Numbered from the stretch's first letter, positions 1 through 8,814 are shown. The stretch is 64,000 nucleotides of DNA from Actinomadura craniellae (GCF_003289645.1 NZ_QLYX01000023.1:34385-98384); one strand, 5' to 3'. Notes: generated by a model not told the origin, from the letters alone. Numbers and translations are program-made.

Positions 1-33
1 GCCGGACCGAACCGGGCCGCGGGCGCGAACCGA

Positions 34-900
34 TCAAGGTTCCTGGGAGGTGGCCTCCGCCACGGACAGGTCCTCCTCCGTCAGCCGGTGCGCCGGCTCG
101 TCGAAGGGGAACAGCGAGGTGGCGATGAGGCCGTCGATGACCAGCAGTTCTCCGGAGTCCAGCAGCCGCCAGCGGGGGTCGTCGTTCATCGGCTCGCTGG
201 CCACCACGTACGCCGGGGCGGGCGGGCCGTCCCCGGGGCCGCCCAGTTCCACCGTGCCGGGCTCGTGGTCGGCGTGCAGCAGGCGCGCCCCGGGCGGGCC
301 GGCGGGCTCGGCGGGCGGCAGCACCCACAACTCGTTGGGGTCGGGGTAGCGCAGCGCCCAGATCCGCCGCGGTTCGGCCAGGACCAGGTTGAGCGAGTAG
401 AGCGGCAGCTCGGCGGCGATCCGCCGGACCGCCTCGACCAGCCCGGCCGTGGTGTCGCCCTGCCGCTTGATCTCGGCGGTGACGAGGGCGAACACCCGTT
501 CCGAGTCGGTCTGCCCCTCCAGCAGCGCCCGGTCGACGGGGGTCAGCCAGGAGTCGAGCACGTCCAGCCCCTTAACCACGCCGTTGTGCGCGAACAGCCG
601 GTCGTGCATGTCGAACGGGTGGGCGTTGTGGACGTGCACCGCGCCCGAGGAGGCGTACCGCAGGTGGGACACGAACGTGTGGGAGACCACGTTGCGGGCC
701 TGGAGCGCGAAGTCGGCGTTCTGGTACGCGGCCACCGGCGCCCGGTCGCGCACCGGCTCGTCACCGAGCGAGAACCAGCCCAGGCCGGTTCCGTCAGGTT
801 GCCGGTGGCTCTGCTGGTGCAGGCTCTGGGGGGCGTCCAGCAGCCAGAAGGAGGCCCGCACCCGCGGGCCCCCGGTGGTCATCGCGAACAGTCGGCACAT
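34..900 (-). CDS. Class II glutamine amidotransferase domain protein
   Basis: Stand-alone Ntn-type glutaminase domain of 288 aa (GATase class II, YafJ/EgtC-like). The chosen start gives Met-Cys-Arg-Leu-Phe-Ala, placing the nucleophile Cys at position 2, as the family requires once the Met is removed; longer in-frame starts would bury it. Visible family motifs are a QPDGTGLGWF stretch, SHLRYASSG, NAHPF and FAHNG. The protein should release ammonia from glutamine, but the acceptor is not visible here because no partner synthetase is adjacent. It lies 49 bp downstream of the Hsp70-like gene on the same strand and is probably co-transcribed with it. Family assignment is firm; substrate is unknown. 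Confidence 0.88.
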   Translation of the reverse strand: MCRLFAMTTGGPRVRASFWLLDAPQSLHQQSHRQPDGTGLGWFSLGDEPVRDRAPVAAYQNADFALQARNVVSHTFVSHLRYASSGAVHVHNAHPFDMHDRLFAHNGVVKGLDVLDSWLTPVDRALLEGQTDSERVFALVTAEIKRQGDTTAGLVEAVRRIAAELPLYSLNLVLAEPRRIWALRYPDPNELWVLPPAEPAGPPGARLLHADHEPGTVELGGPGDGPPAPAYVVASEPMNDDPRWRLLDSGELLVIDGLIATSLFPFDEPAHRLTEEDLSVAEATSQEP

Positions 901-949
901 GCCTCCACCATGCCGGACGCGGAACAGTGCCACGTCCACCGGCGGAAAT

Positions 950-2053
950 TCAGCGCCGGGCGCCGGTCCGCGGAACCGTCCACGGGACGCGCCGCGCGTG
1001 CGGGCGGGCCACCAGGAGCGCGCCCAGCGCGACGCACGGGGAGTCGTCCTGCACCACCGGCGGGTAGTCCAGCGTCCGCCCCAGCAGGTCACCGATCTTG
1101 GGGACCCGGCTGGACCCGCCGGTCACGTAGAGCGCAGCGAGGTCGGCCGGGGCCAGCCCCACCGCCTCCATGGTGCCGCGCAGCCCCTGCACGCTGTGCC
1201 GCAGCGAGGGGGTGATCTGCCGCTCGAACTCCGCCCGGGTGATCCGCAGGCCGGCCGCGAAGCCCTCGGGCCGAACCTCCGTGCTGAGCCGTTCGGACAG
1301 GGCGTGCTTGGCGCCGACGACGTCGCGGCGCAGCCGGCCGCGGGCCGGGTTCCCGGTGCTGACCAGCCGCTCCCAGACAGCGGGCTCGGCCTCGGCCGCG
1401 CGCCGGCCGACGATCTCCAGCAGGGCCAGGTCGAGGTCCTCGCCGCCCAGCCGCTCGTCCCCGCCGGGGCGGCCGATCGGCACGAACCCGCCGAGCGTGC
1501 GCCGCAGCACCGTAGTGTCGAACGTGCCGCCGCCCAGGTCGTACACGGCCACGTACCGGCCCCAGTCGATGCGCTCGCGGCCGGTGCGGTGGACGGCCGC
1601 GGCCACCGGCTCGGCGACGAACTCGGGCTCGGGCAGCCCGGCCCGCAGCGCCGCGGCGGCGAACAGCCGCAGCCGGGCGTTCTTCCACCGGACCGGGTGG
1701 GTCAGCACGACCCGGTCCGGTGCCGTCCCGCCCTGCCGGCGCAGCGCCGTCGTGTACACCTCGCCCAGCACCGCGGCGACCAGGTCGGCGGTGAGGACGC
1801 CCCGGTCGCCCAGCCGGACGGCCGTCTTCTGGACGAACGCGCGTTTGGGGGTGCGCTCGGCCCGCTCCGGGCACGCCTCGGCCCGGCGCGCCGCCTCCCG
1901 GCCCGCGATCAGCCCGCCCGCGTCGTCGAGGTAGACCAGCGACGGCAGCCGCCGGTGCCCGTCGAAGGCGAGCGCCTCGATCCGGCCGTCCGCCGCCACC
2001 GCCGCGGTGGTACAGGACGTGCCGAAGTCGATCGCCAGCGCCCACCCGCCCAT
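950..2053 (-). CDS. Hsp70-like ATPase (nucleotide-binding domain only)
   Basis: Actin/Hsp70-fold ATPase of 367 aa. Phosphate-1 motif IDFGTS is at about residues 8-13, phosphate-2 is YDLGGGTFDTTVL in mid-protein, and the adenosine motif VTGGSSRVPKIGDLLG is near the C-terminus. The protein stops just after the ATPase domain, so the peptide-binding domain of true DnaK (about 600 aa) is absent. The ATG at 2051-2053 follows a GGGGAGGGGA ribosome site; a longer in-frame N-terminus is low-complexity and unlikely. It leads an apparent two-gene unit with the glutamine amidotransferase. Such short Hsp70 homologues are common in actinomycetes; the client or partner is not visible. Confidence 0.85.
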   Translation of the reverse strand: MGGWALAIDFGTSCTTAAVAADGRIEALAFDGHRRLPSLVYLDDAGGLIAGREAARRAEACPERAERTPKRAFVQKTAVRLGDRGVLTADLVAAVLGEVYTTALRRQGGTAPDRVVLTHPVRWKNARLRLFAAAALRAGLPEPEFVAEPVAAAVHRTGRERIDWGRYVAVYDLGGGTFDTTVLRRTLGGFVPIGRPGGDERLGGEDLDLALLEIVGRRAAEAEPAVWERLVSTGNPARGRLRRDVVGAKHALSERLSTEVRPEGFAAGLRITRAEFERQITPSLRHSVQGLRGTMEAVGLAPADLAALYVTGGSSRVPKIGDLLGRTLDYPPVVQDDSPCVALGALLVARPHARRVPWTVPRTGARR

Positions 2054-2393
2054 CAGTCCCCTCCCCGTTCGTGCACGACGCCGGCCCCCGATCTCCCCTC
2101 GGCGTGGCGGCGCGATCGGCGACGGACGCGCGGAATCCGGTCGCCGAGGGTCTTCGCCGTCTCGGCGGAGGATGCCGGCCCCCGGGCTGGCAACCGCCAA
2201 AATGACGAAAACGGCTGAACCTGCAGCGAATGCCGAATTTTATTGGCCCACGATCCGGGTGTCCAGCAAGACCGGAACCACCTCCCCCGCGAGAACGCCC
2301 TGCGCGACCCCTCCGTTTCCACCACCGCACCCGGGGAACCCGGTCAAAAAGGGCATTCATGGCGGATGCCGCAGGAACAGGGAGGAGCGGGAC
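2054..2393. other. Divergent intergenic region, 340 bp
   Basis: Lies between the Hsp70-like gene (minus) and the alcohol dehydrogenase (plus), so it must hold both promoters. The middle, around 2200-2245, is clearly AT-richer than its surroundings and includes GAATTTTATTGG. I see no convincing paired -35/-10 boxes and no gene. Confidence 0.5.
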
Positions 2394-3593
2394 ATGAAGG
2401 CAGTGGTCTGGCACGGCATCGGGGAGATCTCGCTCGACGACGTTCCGATGCCGAAACTCGAGGGCCGCGAGGACGCGATCGTCCGGATCACCGGCAGCGC
2501 GATCTGCGGCACGGACCTGCACTTCGTCCGGGGGACCATGCCGGGGATGCGCCCGGGGACGATCCTCGGGCACGAGGCGATCGGGGTGATCGAGGAACTC
2601 GGCCCGGACGTGCGCAACTTCTCCCTCGGCGACCGGGTCGTGGTCCCGTCCACCATCGGCTGCGGGCGGTGCTCGTACTGCCGGGCCGGCTACTACGCCC
2701 AGTGCGACGTGGCCAACCCCAACGGCCGCGACGCCGGGTCGGCCTTCTACGGCGGGCCCGCGTCCACCGGGCCGTTCGACGGGATGCAGGCCGAGTACGC
2801 CCGGGTCCCGTTCGCGCACACCAACCTGGTCGCCATCCCGCCGGGCGTCACCGACGAGCAGGCGCTGATGGTCAGCGACATCTTCCCCACCGCCTGGTTC
2901 GGCGCCCGGCTGGCCCAGGTGGGCCCCGGCGACGTGGTGGCGGTGCTCGGCGCCGGGCCGGTCGGGCAGCTGGCCGCGCTGTCGGCGCGGATGCAGAGCG
3001 CCGGGCGGGTGCTGATCATCGACGGCAACGCCGACCGGCTGGAGACCGCCCGGCTGCAGAACGCCGAGACCATCGACTTCAACGCCGAGGACCCCGTCGA
3101 GACCGTCCGGGACCTCACCGGCGGGATCGGCCCCGACCGGGTGATCGAGGCGGTCGGTGTGGACGCCCAGCACCCCGACCGGCCGATCGGCGAGGACGCC
3201 GAGCGCGCGTTCGCGCTGGAGCAGGTGGCGGCCGCGCCGGAGACCAACCCGCACGACGGGCAGTGGGTGCCGGGCGACGCGCCCAGCCAGGCGCTGCGCT
3301 GGGCCGTACAGATGGTCGCCAAGGCCGGGACCATCGGCATCGTCGGCCTCTACCCGCCGGGATTCGACGCCTTCCCGCTGGGCACGGTGACGAACCGGAA
3401 CCTGACGGTGCAGGCGGGCACCTGCAACCACCGCCGGTACATCCCCCGGCTGCTCAGCAAGATCGCTTCCGGGGCGGCCGACCCCACCACCGTCATCACC
3501 CAGCAGGAGGGCCTGGTCTCGGCCATCGACGCCTACCAGGCGTTCGACCGGCGCGAGCCCGGCTGGACCAAGGTGGCGCTGGAGCTGACGTGA
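2394..3593 (+). CDS. Zinc-dependent alcohol dehydrogenase (formaldehyde dehydrogenase-like)
   Basis: Medium-chain dehydrogenase/reductase of 399 aa. The catalytic zinc site is seen as ICGTDLH and GHEAIGVIEE; structural-zinc cysteines are in the GCGRCSYCRAGYYAQC stretch; the Rossmann motif is VLGAGPVGQLAA. The insert containing HPDRPIGEDAERAF and the overall length resemble glutathione-independent formaldehyde or related aldehyde/alcohol dehydrogenases using NAD(P). The ATG has an AGGAACAGGGAGGAG leader. Its stop codon overlaps the start of the next gene (GTGA), so the two are translationally coupled. The substrate is not determinable from sequence. Confidence 0.9.
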   Translation: MKAVVWHGIGEISLDDVPMPKLEGREDAIVRITGSAICGTDLHFVRGTMPGMRPGTILGHEAIGVIEELGPDVRNFSLGDRVVVPSTIGCGRCSYCRAGYYAQCDVANPNGRDAGSAFYGGPASTGPFDGMQAEYARVPFAHTNLVAIPPGVTDEQALMVSDIFPTAWFGARLAQVGPGDVVAVLGAGPVGQLAALSARMQSAGRVLIIDGNADRLETARLQNAETIDFNAEDPVETVRDLTGGIGPDRVIEAVGVDAQHPDRPIGEDAERAFALEQVAAAPETNPHDGQWVPGDAPSQALRWAVQMVAKAGTIGIVGLYPPGFDAFPLGTVTNRNLTVQAGTCNHRRYIPRLLSKIASGAADPTTVITQQEGLVSAIDAYQAFDRREPGWTKVALELT

Positions 3594-3823
3594 CGGGCAG
3601 CCACGACCGGCCGAAGAGCGCGCTGAACCTGCGGCTGGCACTGGCGATCTACGGCCTGGTGGTCTGCACGGCGCTGGCGGCACTCACCTGGTGGGCCGGG
3701 TTCCACGTGCTCTCCGTGGTGCTGGCGATCCTCGCGGTGATCGCCGCGGTGGACCTGGTGGTCGTCGCCCGCCGGATCCGCAGCCGGCGCCGCCGGGGCG
3801 AGCACCACACGCTGTTCGAGTGA
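3590..3823 (+). CDS. Small membrane protein, DUF6343-like
   Basis: A 77-aa protein starting at a GTG that overlaps the stop of the alcohol dehydrogenase. It has two hydrophobic segments (about residues 14-35 and 38-56) followed by an Arg-rich cytoplasmic tail (RRIRSRRRRGE). The pattern SALNLRLALAIYGLVVC followed by VDLVVVARRIR matches what I remember of the actinobacterial DUF6343 family. Function unknown; the coupling suggests co-expression with the dehydrogenase rather than a shared mechanism. Confidence 0.75.
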   Translation: MTGSHDRPKSALNLRLALAIYGLVVCTALAALTWWAGFHVLSVVLAILAVIAAVDLVVVARRIRSRRRRGEHHTLFE

Positions 3824-3866
3824 TCGGCCGGCCGGGCGGCGAGTTCCTCGGCGACCGGGCGGATCG

Positions 3867-4253
3867 CTAGCCGAAGGCCTCCGTCTGCTCGGCCGCCCGC
3901 TCGTCGTAGGCGGCGCGGTTCTTCTCGATCGTCTCGACGCGGGTCTCGGCCCAGCCGACCAGCGCCGTCACCGCGCCCAGCAGCTCGCAGCCCAGCGGGG
4001 TGACGGAGTACTCGACGCGCGGCGGCATCACCGGGTACATGGTGCGGACGATGATGCCGTCGCGCTCCAGATTGCGCAGCGTGACGGTCAGCATGCGCTG
4101 GCTGATGCCGTCGATGCGCCGCTTCAGCTCGGTGAACCGCAGGGTCTCCTCGCCGAGCGTGGCGATGACGTACAGCGACCACTTGTCGCCCACCCGGTCG
4201 ACGATCTCCCGCGCCCGGCAGTCGTGCCCACCCGGGAAGGACTGATCACTCAT
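3867..4253 (-). CDS. HxlR-family transcriptional regulator
   Basis: 128-aa winged-helix protein. The N-terminal Cys (GGHDCRARE) is followed by the HxlR signature VGDKWSLYVIATL, RFTELKRRIDGISQRMLT and a wing ending in RVEYSVTPLG. The ATG at 4251-4253 sits behind a clear GGAGGT; the frame extends upstream but without a better ribosome site. It is divergent from the YceI gene, and the space between them holds repeated inverted half-sites, so it probably represses yceI and itself. HxlR proteins often respond to electrophiles, quinones or aldehydes through a conserved Cys; C11 or so is the candidate here. Confidence 0.92.
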   Translation of the reverse strand: MSDQSFPGGHDCRAREIVDRVGDKWSLYVIATLGEETLRFTELKRRIDGISQRMLTVTLRNLERDGIIVRTMYPVMPPRVEYSVTPLGCELLGAVTALVGWAETRVETIEKNRAAYDERAAEQTEAFG

Positions 4254-4326
4254 GGTTACCTCCAGGTGCCCAAGGCAGGTGAAAGTGCGTTCTTGTGTTT
4301 CCTCGGTGACCGTCCGCAGTATGGAG

Positions 4327-4381
4327 AGGTTCCCTTTCATAACCACACCACCCAAGGGAACCTACTTACCCTTGGGAACCT
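4327..4381. promoter_or_regulatory. Probable HxlR operator between hxlR-like and yceI-like genes
   Basis: A perfect inverted repeat AGGTTCCCTT (4327-4336) / AAGGGAACCT (4354-4363) is followed by a third half-site TTGGGAACCT at 4372-4381, ending 12 bp before the yceI start. CCCTTGGG between the last two adds a second dyad. Three copies of a GGGAACC half-site in a divergent HxlR-yceI space make this the likely binding region. Confidence 0.7.
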
Positions 4382-4393
4382 CTAGGAGACACC

Positions 4394-4966
4394 ATGACGA
4401 CCGAGGTTGTCGAGATCCCCGGATACGTCGCCGGCACCTGGGACATCGACGTGACCCACTCCTACGTGGGCTTCACCGTCAAGCACCTGATGTTCACCAA
4501 GGTGCGCGGCCGGTTCACCTCGTTCGAGGGCCAGATCGTCACCGGGGCCGACCCGCTGGACTCCAGCGTGACCGCGACCATCGACCTGGCCTCCGTCGAC
4601 ACCGGCAACGCCCAGCGCGACGACCACGTCCGCAACGAGGACTTCCTCGAAGTCGACCGCTACCCGACCATGACCTACCGCTCCACCGGGCTGCGCCGGG
4701 ACGGCGACGACTTCGTCCTCGACGGCGAACTCACCCTCAAGGGCCTGACCCGCCCGGTCCCGCTGCGGCTGGAACTCGGCGGGATCGGCTACGACCCGTT
4801 CGCCGCCGACCCGGAGAAGGGCGCCCGGATCGGCCTGACCGCCACCGGCGAGCTCAACCGGATCGACTTCGGGGTCACCTACAACGGCCCCATCCCCGGC
4901 GGCGGCGTCGCCCTGAGCGAGAAGATCCAGCTCACCCTGGAGATCCAGGCCGCGCTCCGGATCTGA
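4394..4966 (+). CDS. YceI family protein
   Basis: 190-aa lipocalin-like beta-barrel protein. Family signatures are [26 protein letters not shown] at the N-terminus, [24 protein letters not shown] and [12 protein letters not shown]. It lacks a signal peptide, so it is likely cytoplasmic, unlike E. coli periplasmic YceI. YceI proteins bind isoprenoid or amphiphilic ligands. The start ATG follows TAGGAGACACC. Its divergent HxlR regulator and the shared operator suggest induction by a reactive small molecule. Confidence 0.92.
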   Translation: MTTEVVEIPGYVAGTWDIDVTHSYVGFTVKHLMFTKVRGRFTSFEGQIVTGADPLDSSVTATIDLASVDTGNAQRDDHVRNEDFLEVDRYPTMTYRSTGLRRDGDDFVLDGELTLKGLTRPVPLRLELGGIGYDPFAADPEKGARIGLTATGELNRIDFGVTYNGPIPGGGVALSEKIQLTLEIQAALRI

Positions 4967-5018
4967 GCACCGCGGCGCCCGGGCGGCCGCACCGCCCGGG
5001 CGCCGTAGGGTTCCTACC

Positions 5019-5948
5019 GTGCGCGACCTCCTCGTCCTCGGCACGGCCAGCGCCGTGCCCACCCGGCACCGCAACCACAACGGCTACCTGCTCCGCTGGG
5101 ACGGGCACGGGCTGCTCTTCGACCCCGGCGACGGCACCCAGCGGCAGCTCACCCTGGCCGGGGCCGCCGCACACGACCTCACCTGGCTGTGCATCACGCA
5201 CTTCCACGGCGACCACTGCCTCGGCGTCCCCGGCGTCGTGCAGCGGATCGCCCGGGACGGGGTGCGCCACCCCGTCCAGGCCGCCTTCCCGGCCAGCGGC
5301 GCGCGGTACTGGGAGCGGCTGCGGCACGCGGCGGTCTTCCACGACACCGACGTGATCCGCGAGCAGCCGGTCTCCGGCGAGACGATGCGGCTGGACACCG
5401 GGGACGCCCCCTTCACCCTGACCGCCCGGCGGCTGAACCACCCCGTGCAGGCGTACGGCTACCGGCTGGAGGAACCCGACGGCCGCACCATGCTCCCCGA
5501 CGAACTCGCCGCCCGCGGCGTCCACGGCCCACTGGTCGGCGAGTTGCAGCGGCGGGGCCAGGTGACCGCCCCCGGCGGCCGCACCGTCACGCTCGAAGAG
5601 TGCAGCCGCCCCCGCCCCGGGCAGAAGGCGGCGTTCATCATGGACACCGGCCTGTGCGACGCGGTCCACGCCCTCGCCGACGGCGCCGACCTGCTGATCA
5701 TCGAGTCGACCTTCCTGGACGAGGACCTGGCCCACGCCGAGGCCAACGGCCACCTCACCGCCGGCCAGGCGGGCCGCGTCGCGGCGGCGGCCGGGGTCCG
5801 GCGGCTGGTGCTGACCCACTTCTCCGGGCGCTACGACCCGGGCGCCGAGCCCCGCTTCGCCGAGCAGGCGGCCGCCGCCTACTCCGGCGACATCGTCGTC
5901 GCCCGCGACCTCGCCCGCGTCCCCGTCCCGCCGCGCCGCACCCCCTGA
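5019..5948 (+). CDS. rnz: RNase Z-like metallo-beta-lactamase hydrolase
   Basis: 309-aa protein beginning at GTG. N-terminal [17 protein letters not shown] and the metal motif [10 protein letters not shown] are those of tRNase Z, which cuts the 3' trailer from pre-tRNA. Further metal ligands appear in [30 protein letters not shown] and LTHFSGRY. An insertion of about 30 residues sits between the two halves ([19 protein letters not shown]), equivalent to the flexible-arm or linker region. The RNase Z assignment is better than for a generic hydrolase but is not proven. It is followed by a HIT gene on the same strand. Confidence 0.85.
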   Translation: MRDLLVLGTASAVPTRHRNHNGYLLRWDGHGLLFDPGDGTQRQLTLAGAAAHDLTWLCITHFHGDHCLGVPGVVQRIARDGVRHPVQAAFPASGARYWERLRHAAVFHDTDVIREQPVSGETMRLDTGDAPFTLTARRLNHPVQAYGYRLEEPDGRTMLPDELAARGVHGPLVGELQRRGQVTAPGGRTVTLEECSRPRPGQKAAFIMDTGLCDAVHALADGADLLIIESTFLDEDLAHAEANGHLTAGQAGRVAAAAGVRRLVLTHFSGRYDPGAEPRFAEQAAAAYSGDIVVARDLARVPVPPRRTP

Positions 5949-6006
5949 GCCCCGGGGACGCCCACCGCCTGCGACCATGGATGGACGCGGCTGATCGGGG
6001 GCGGGC

Positions 6007-6417
6007 GTGCGCGACTGCGTCTTCTGCGGGATCGTCGCCGGGAGCGAGCCCGCCGAGATCGTCTACTCGGACGACCGGGCGGTCGCCTTCCTCGACACCG
6101 CGCAGGCCACCCGGGGCCACACCCTGGTGGTGCCGCGCCGGCACCGCAGCGGGCTGGCGGACATCGAGGCCGGCGAGGCGGCGGCGGTCATGGCCGCCGT
6201 GGTGCGGGTGTCCGGGCTGCTGACCCGCGGGCTGGGAGCCGCGGGGATCAACCTCTGGCACGCCACCGGCGAGACGGCCTGGCAGCGGGTGTTCCACTTC
6301 CACGTGCACGTGATCCCGCGGTACACCGTTACGGACCTCTCACCGCCGTGGGTCGGGGTCGAGCTACCGGCCGCGTCACTGCGCGACCTGGCCGACCGCA
6401 TCCGCCGGGCCCGCTGA
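6007..6417 (+). CDS. HIT family nucleotide hydrolase/transferase
   Basis: 136-aa histidine triad protein. CVFCGIVAGSEPAEIVY is the N-terminal zinc/Cys motif; the catalytic triad reads FHFHVHVIPRY near residue 100. HIT proteins hydrolyse adenosine phosphoramidates or AMP-lysine-type bonds. The GTG start is supported by the immediate CVFC motif after it. A GC-rich hairpin follows the stop. Confidence 0.92.
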   Translation: MRDCVFCGIVAGSEPAEIVYSDDRAVAFLDTAQATRGHTLVVPRRHRSGLADIEAGEAAAVMAAVVRVSGLLTRGLGAAGINLWHATGETAWQRVFHFHVHVIPRYTVTDLSPPWVGVELPAASLRDLADRIRRAR

Positions 6418-6435
6418 ACCCCGGCCACCCGGGGG

Positions 6436-6455
6436 CGGCGGGCACGCGCCCGCCG
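6436..6455 (+). terminator. GC-rich hairpin after HIT gene
   Basis: CGGCGGGC at 6436-6443 pairs with GCCCGCCG at 6448-6455 around a 4-nt loop, 18 bp after the stop. No U tract follows, which is common for actinomycete terminators. Confidence 0.45.
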
Positions 6456-6522
6456 GGTCCACCGGCCTTCGGCCACCCGGGAACGGCGGCGGGTGAGGAG
6501 CGGGGACCGGCGGGCGTCACCC

Positions 6523-6551
6523 TTGGGTGATGTGGCGGTACGCCCTGTTAT
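6523..6551 (+). promoter_or_regulatory. Candidate promoter for lipoprotein gene
   Basis: TTGGGT (6523-6528), a 17-bp spacer and TGTTAT (6546-6551) precede the lipoprotein start by about 43 bp. Each box matches the SigA-type consensus only partly. Confidence 0.3.
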
Positions 6552-6593
6552 GGTCTGACAGACTTTCGCACCGTACCGTCAAGCCAGGAGATA

Positions 6594-7028
6594 GTGATCA
6601 AGAACATCGCGACTTCGCTCGCCGCCGCGTCCCTGGGAGTCGTGCTGTTGGGGACGGCGGCCTGTGGCGGCGATGACACCTCCGCCGCCCCGCCGACCGC
6701 GACCCCCTCGGCGGGCGGGAGCCCCACCGGGGCGGCTCCCACCCCGGCCGCCTCGCCGCCCGGCGCGGGCCCGGCGTCGAGTCCGGACCCCCGTCCCAGG
6801 GTGACCGGCTCCCAGGTGATCATGATTGATCCCGAGGGCAAGCGGTACACCCGCAAGCAGATGGTCGAGCTGGCGGCGGGGATGGCCGCCGCCTTCGAGG
6901 GCCGCGGCCTTCCCCCCAACTTCTGCGAGGTGTCCTACCAGCAGGGCGTCGACGAGGGCGGCCAGTTCCCGGCGGGCAAGGCCGCCTTCATGGAGGCCTG
7001 TCAGGAGGGCCTGAGGCTGGCGGGCTGA
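6594..7028 (+). CDS. Putative small lipoprotein
   Basis: 144 aa. The first 24 residues form a lipoprotein signal peptide ending in the lipobox LGTAAC, followed by CGGDDTS. A Pro/Ala/Ser/Gly-rich linker runs from about 27 to 65. The C-terminal part contains KRYTRKQMVELAAGMAAAF and two further cysteines (NFCEVSYQQG and MEACQEG) that could form a disulfide on the cell surface. The GTG start is preceded by AGGAG. The folded domain is not one I recognise. Confidence 0.75.
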   Translation: MIKNIATSLAAASLGVVLLGTAACGGDDTSAAPPTATPSAGGSPTGAAPTPAASPPGAGPASSPDPRPRVTGSQVIMIDPEGKRYTRKQMVELAAGMAAAFEGRGLPPNFCEVSYQQGVDEGGQFPAGKAAFMEACQEGLRLAG

Positions 7029-7156
7029 ACCGCCGCGCGCCGCGGCCTCACCCGCCACGAGATCACCGACGAGTGGCGCGACTGGTGACCCCGGTGGGCC
7101 AGGGGCCGGCCGGAGAAAGGCGGCCGGCGCCCTCCCGATCGGCGCGCGGCATGACG

Positions 7157-7909
7157 TCACCAGGGACCGGGGAGATGCCGGTCGAGTGCTTCGTCCCATA
7201 CGTTGCCGCCGCCGGCCCAGGTCCAGAGCCATCGGCGCAGTGAGGCGGTGGCGTGGCACAGGCCATCGTGGGGGTCCTGGCCCTGGTCGGGGTCCCAGCC
7301 GTCGGCGTCGTGGAGGAGCACCGGGTTGTCGATCGCGAGCAACGAGACGTGCCACCGCATCGTGCAGCCACCGGACGCCAGGTGGAGCCACGACGCCGGC
7401 AGCCCCGCCGCGCGGTCGCGCTCGTGGGCGCGCACCGCGGACGGCCAGTCGCTCCGGTGCCCGGGCGCGCGGTTGCCCTCGGTCAGGGATGCGAGCCCGC
7501 CGTCGGGGCCGAAGCCCCCGTCGGCGACCTCGGTGTAAACGCGCCGGAGCAGTTCGGGCAGGCGGCGCCCGATCCTGCGCTCCGCGCCCTCGACCTCGGT
7601 CAGGGTGATCGGGGGGAACAGCGGGCCGCGGGGAGCGCCGGCGTAGTAGGCGGCCACTTCCCCGGCCCGTGCCTTGAACCGGATCATCCCGCCGCTGCAG
7701 TACCCCACGATGTCGCCGCGGGGCCGTTCCACCCGGTCCCCGCCGTGGCGCTCGGCCACCCACGCGGCGGGAACGTCCGCCGTGTCGAAGCGCAGGCCCG
7801 GGTCCCACGCGCGGGCTCGCAGCTTCTCGATCAACGCGTCGTCGTCCCCGAGCCCGGAGGGAGACTCACGGTGCGGCGCCGCAGGGATGTCGCGCGGGGG
7901 GTGGGTCAT
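7157..7909 (-). CDS. SMI1/KNR4 (SUKH) domain protein
   Basis: 250 aa. The middle section, LTEVEGAERRIGRRLPELLRRVYTEVADGGFGPDGGL, is the SMI1/KNR4 core: a helix, then the Y-x-x-V-x-x-GGFGP loop. SUKH proteins are frequent immunity proteins of polymorphic toxins but also occur as free-standing genes. The N-terminal 90 residues carry an additional segment with IVGYCSGGMIRFKARAG. No toxin gene is adjacent on the same strand, so an immunity role here is only possible. ATG at 7907-7909. Confidence 0.7.
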   Translation of the reverse strand: MTHPPRDIPAAPHRESPSGLGDDDALIEKLRARAWDPGLRFDTADVPAAWVAERHGGDRVERPRGDIVGYCSGGMIRFKARAGEVAAYYAGAPRGPLFPPITLTEVEGAERRIGRRLPELLRRVYTEVADGGFGPDGGLASLTEGNRAPGHRSDWPSAVRAHERDRAAGLPASWLHLASGGCTMRWHVSLLAIDNPVLLHDADGWDPDQGQDPHDGLCHATASLRRWLWTWAGGGNVWDEALDRHLPGPW

Positions 7910-8064
7910 GCACCGGGAGCCTACTGTCGCCGAGGAGGCCCGGCAGGTCGCTTCGGGCGGGCTCGCCGCCGGATCCGTCCGACTGGGAGAACCCGCCCGG
8001 TTCGCGGGGAGGGAGAGGTCTGGAGAGCGAGCGAAAACCGGACGTCAGGAACGGGGGATCGACG

Positions 8065-8814
8065 ATGACACGTCCACTCGCAGGAAAGACCGCCCTGGTC
8101 ACCGGCGGATCCCGGGGAATCGGCGCGGCGATCGTGCGCCGGTTGGCGCACGGCGGGGCGCAGGTGGCCTTCACCTATGCCCGCTCCGGGGACCTGGCCG
8201 GGCAGATCGTGCAGGAGGTGGCGGACGCCGGAGGCCGCGCGCTGGCCGTCCAGGCCGACAACGGCGATCCGGAGGCGGTCCGCGCCGCCGTGGCGCGGAC
8301 GGTGGAGGACTTCGGCGGCCTGGACATCCTGGTGAACAGCGCCGGCACGAACATCGCCAAGCCCGTCGGCGAGGTCACCCCGGAGGACTTCGACACGATG
8401 GTGGCGGTGAGCCTGCGCGGCCCGTACGCGCTGATCCAGGCGGCCCTCGCCCACCTGCCCGCGGGCGGCCGGATCATCAACATCGGCAGCATCTGGGCGG
8501 ACCACCAGCCGCTGGTGGTGGCCCCGCTGGGCTTGTCCCTGTACACGATGACCAGAGCGGCGATAGCCGGCCTGACCCGCTCCCTCGCCCAGGAGCTCGG
8601 CCCGCGCGGCATCACGGTCAACAACGTCCAGCCCGGCACCACCAGGACGGATCTGATCTCCGACCGGCTGGCGGAAACCATGCTGCCGACGATCCCGGTG
8701 GGACGCCTCGGAGAGCCCGCCGAGATCGCCGGTGTGGTCGCCTACCTCGCCGGCCCGGACGCCGGTTTCGTCAACGGCGTCAGCTGGAACGTCGACGGTG
8801 GTTACCTGACGTGA
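8065..8814 (+). CDS. SDR family oxidoreductase with altered YxxxR catalytic motif
   Basis: 249-aa classical short-chain dehydrogenase/reductase. Cofactor motif TGGSRGIG at about 14-21, NSAGTN (the NNAG-type motif), IGSIW with the catalytic Ser, and C-terminal NVDGGYLT. The residue expected to be the catalytic Lys in YxxxK is Arg here (TAC ACG ATG ACC AGA), which is unusual and may lower or change activity. The fold is FabG-like; the substrate is unknown. The next gene on the same strand is an LLM-class oxidoreductase behind its own promoter-like sequence. Confidence 0.88.
   Translation: MTRPLAGKTALVTGGSRGIGAAIVRRLAHGGAQVAFTYARSGDLAGQIVQEVADAGGRALAVQADNGDPEAVRAAVARTVEDFGGLDILVNSAGTNIAKPVGEVTPEDFDTMVAVSLRGPYALIQAALAHLPAGGRIINIGSIWADHQPLVVAPLGLSLYTMTRAAIAGLTRSLAQELGPRGITVNNVQPGTTRTDLISDRLAETMLPTIPVGRLGEPAEIAGVVAYLAGPDAGFVNGVSWNVDGGYLT

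Noticed and set aside
88..1215. A 375-codon plus-strand open frame opposite the amidotransferase and Hsp70 genes
   Set aside because: Antisense shadow caused by high GC; no motif and no ribosome site.
7157..7909. SUKH gene as part of a contact-dependent toxin-immunity locus
   Set aside because: No polymorphic toxin, RHS or secretion gene lies adjacent, so the immunity role was not called.
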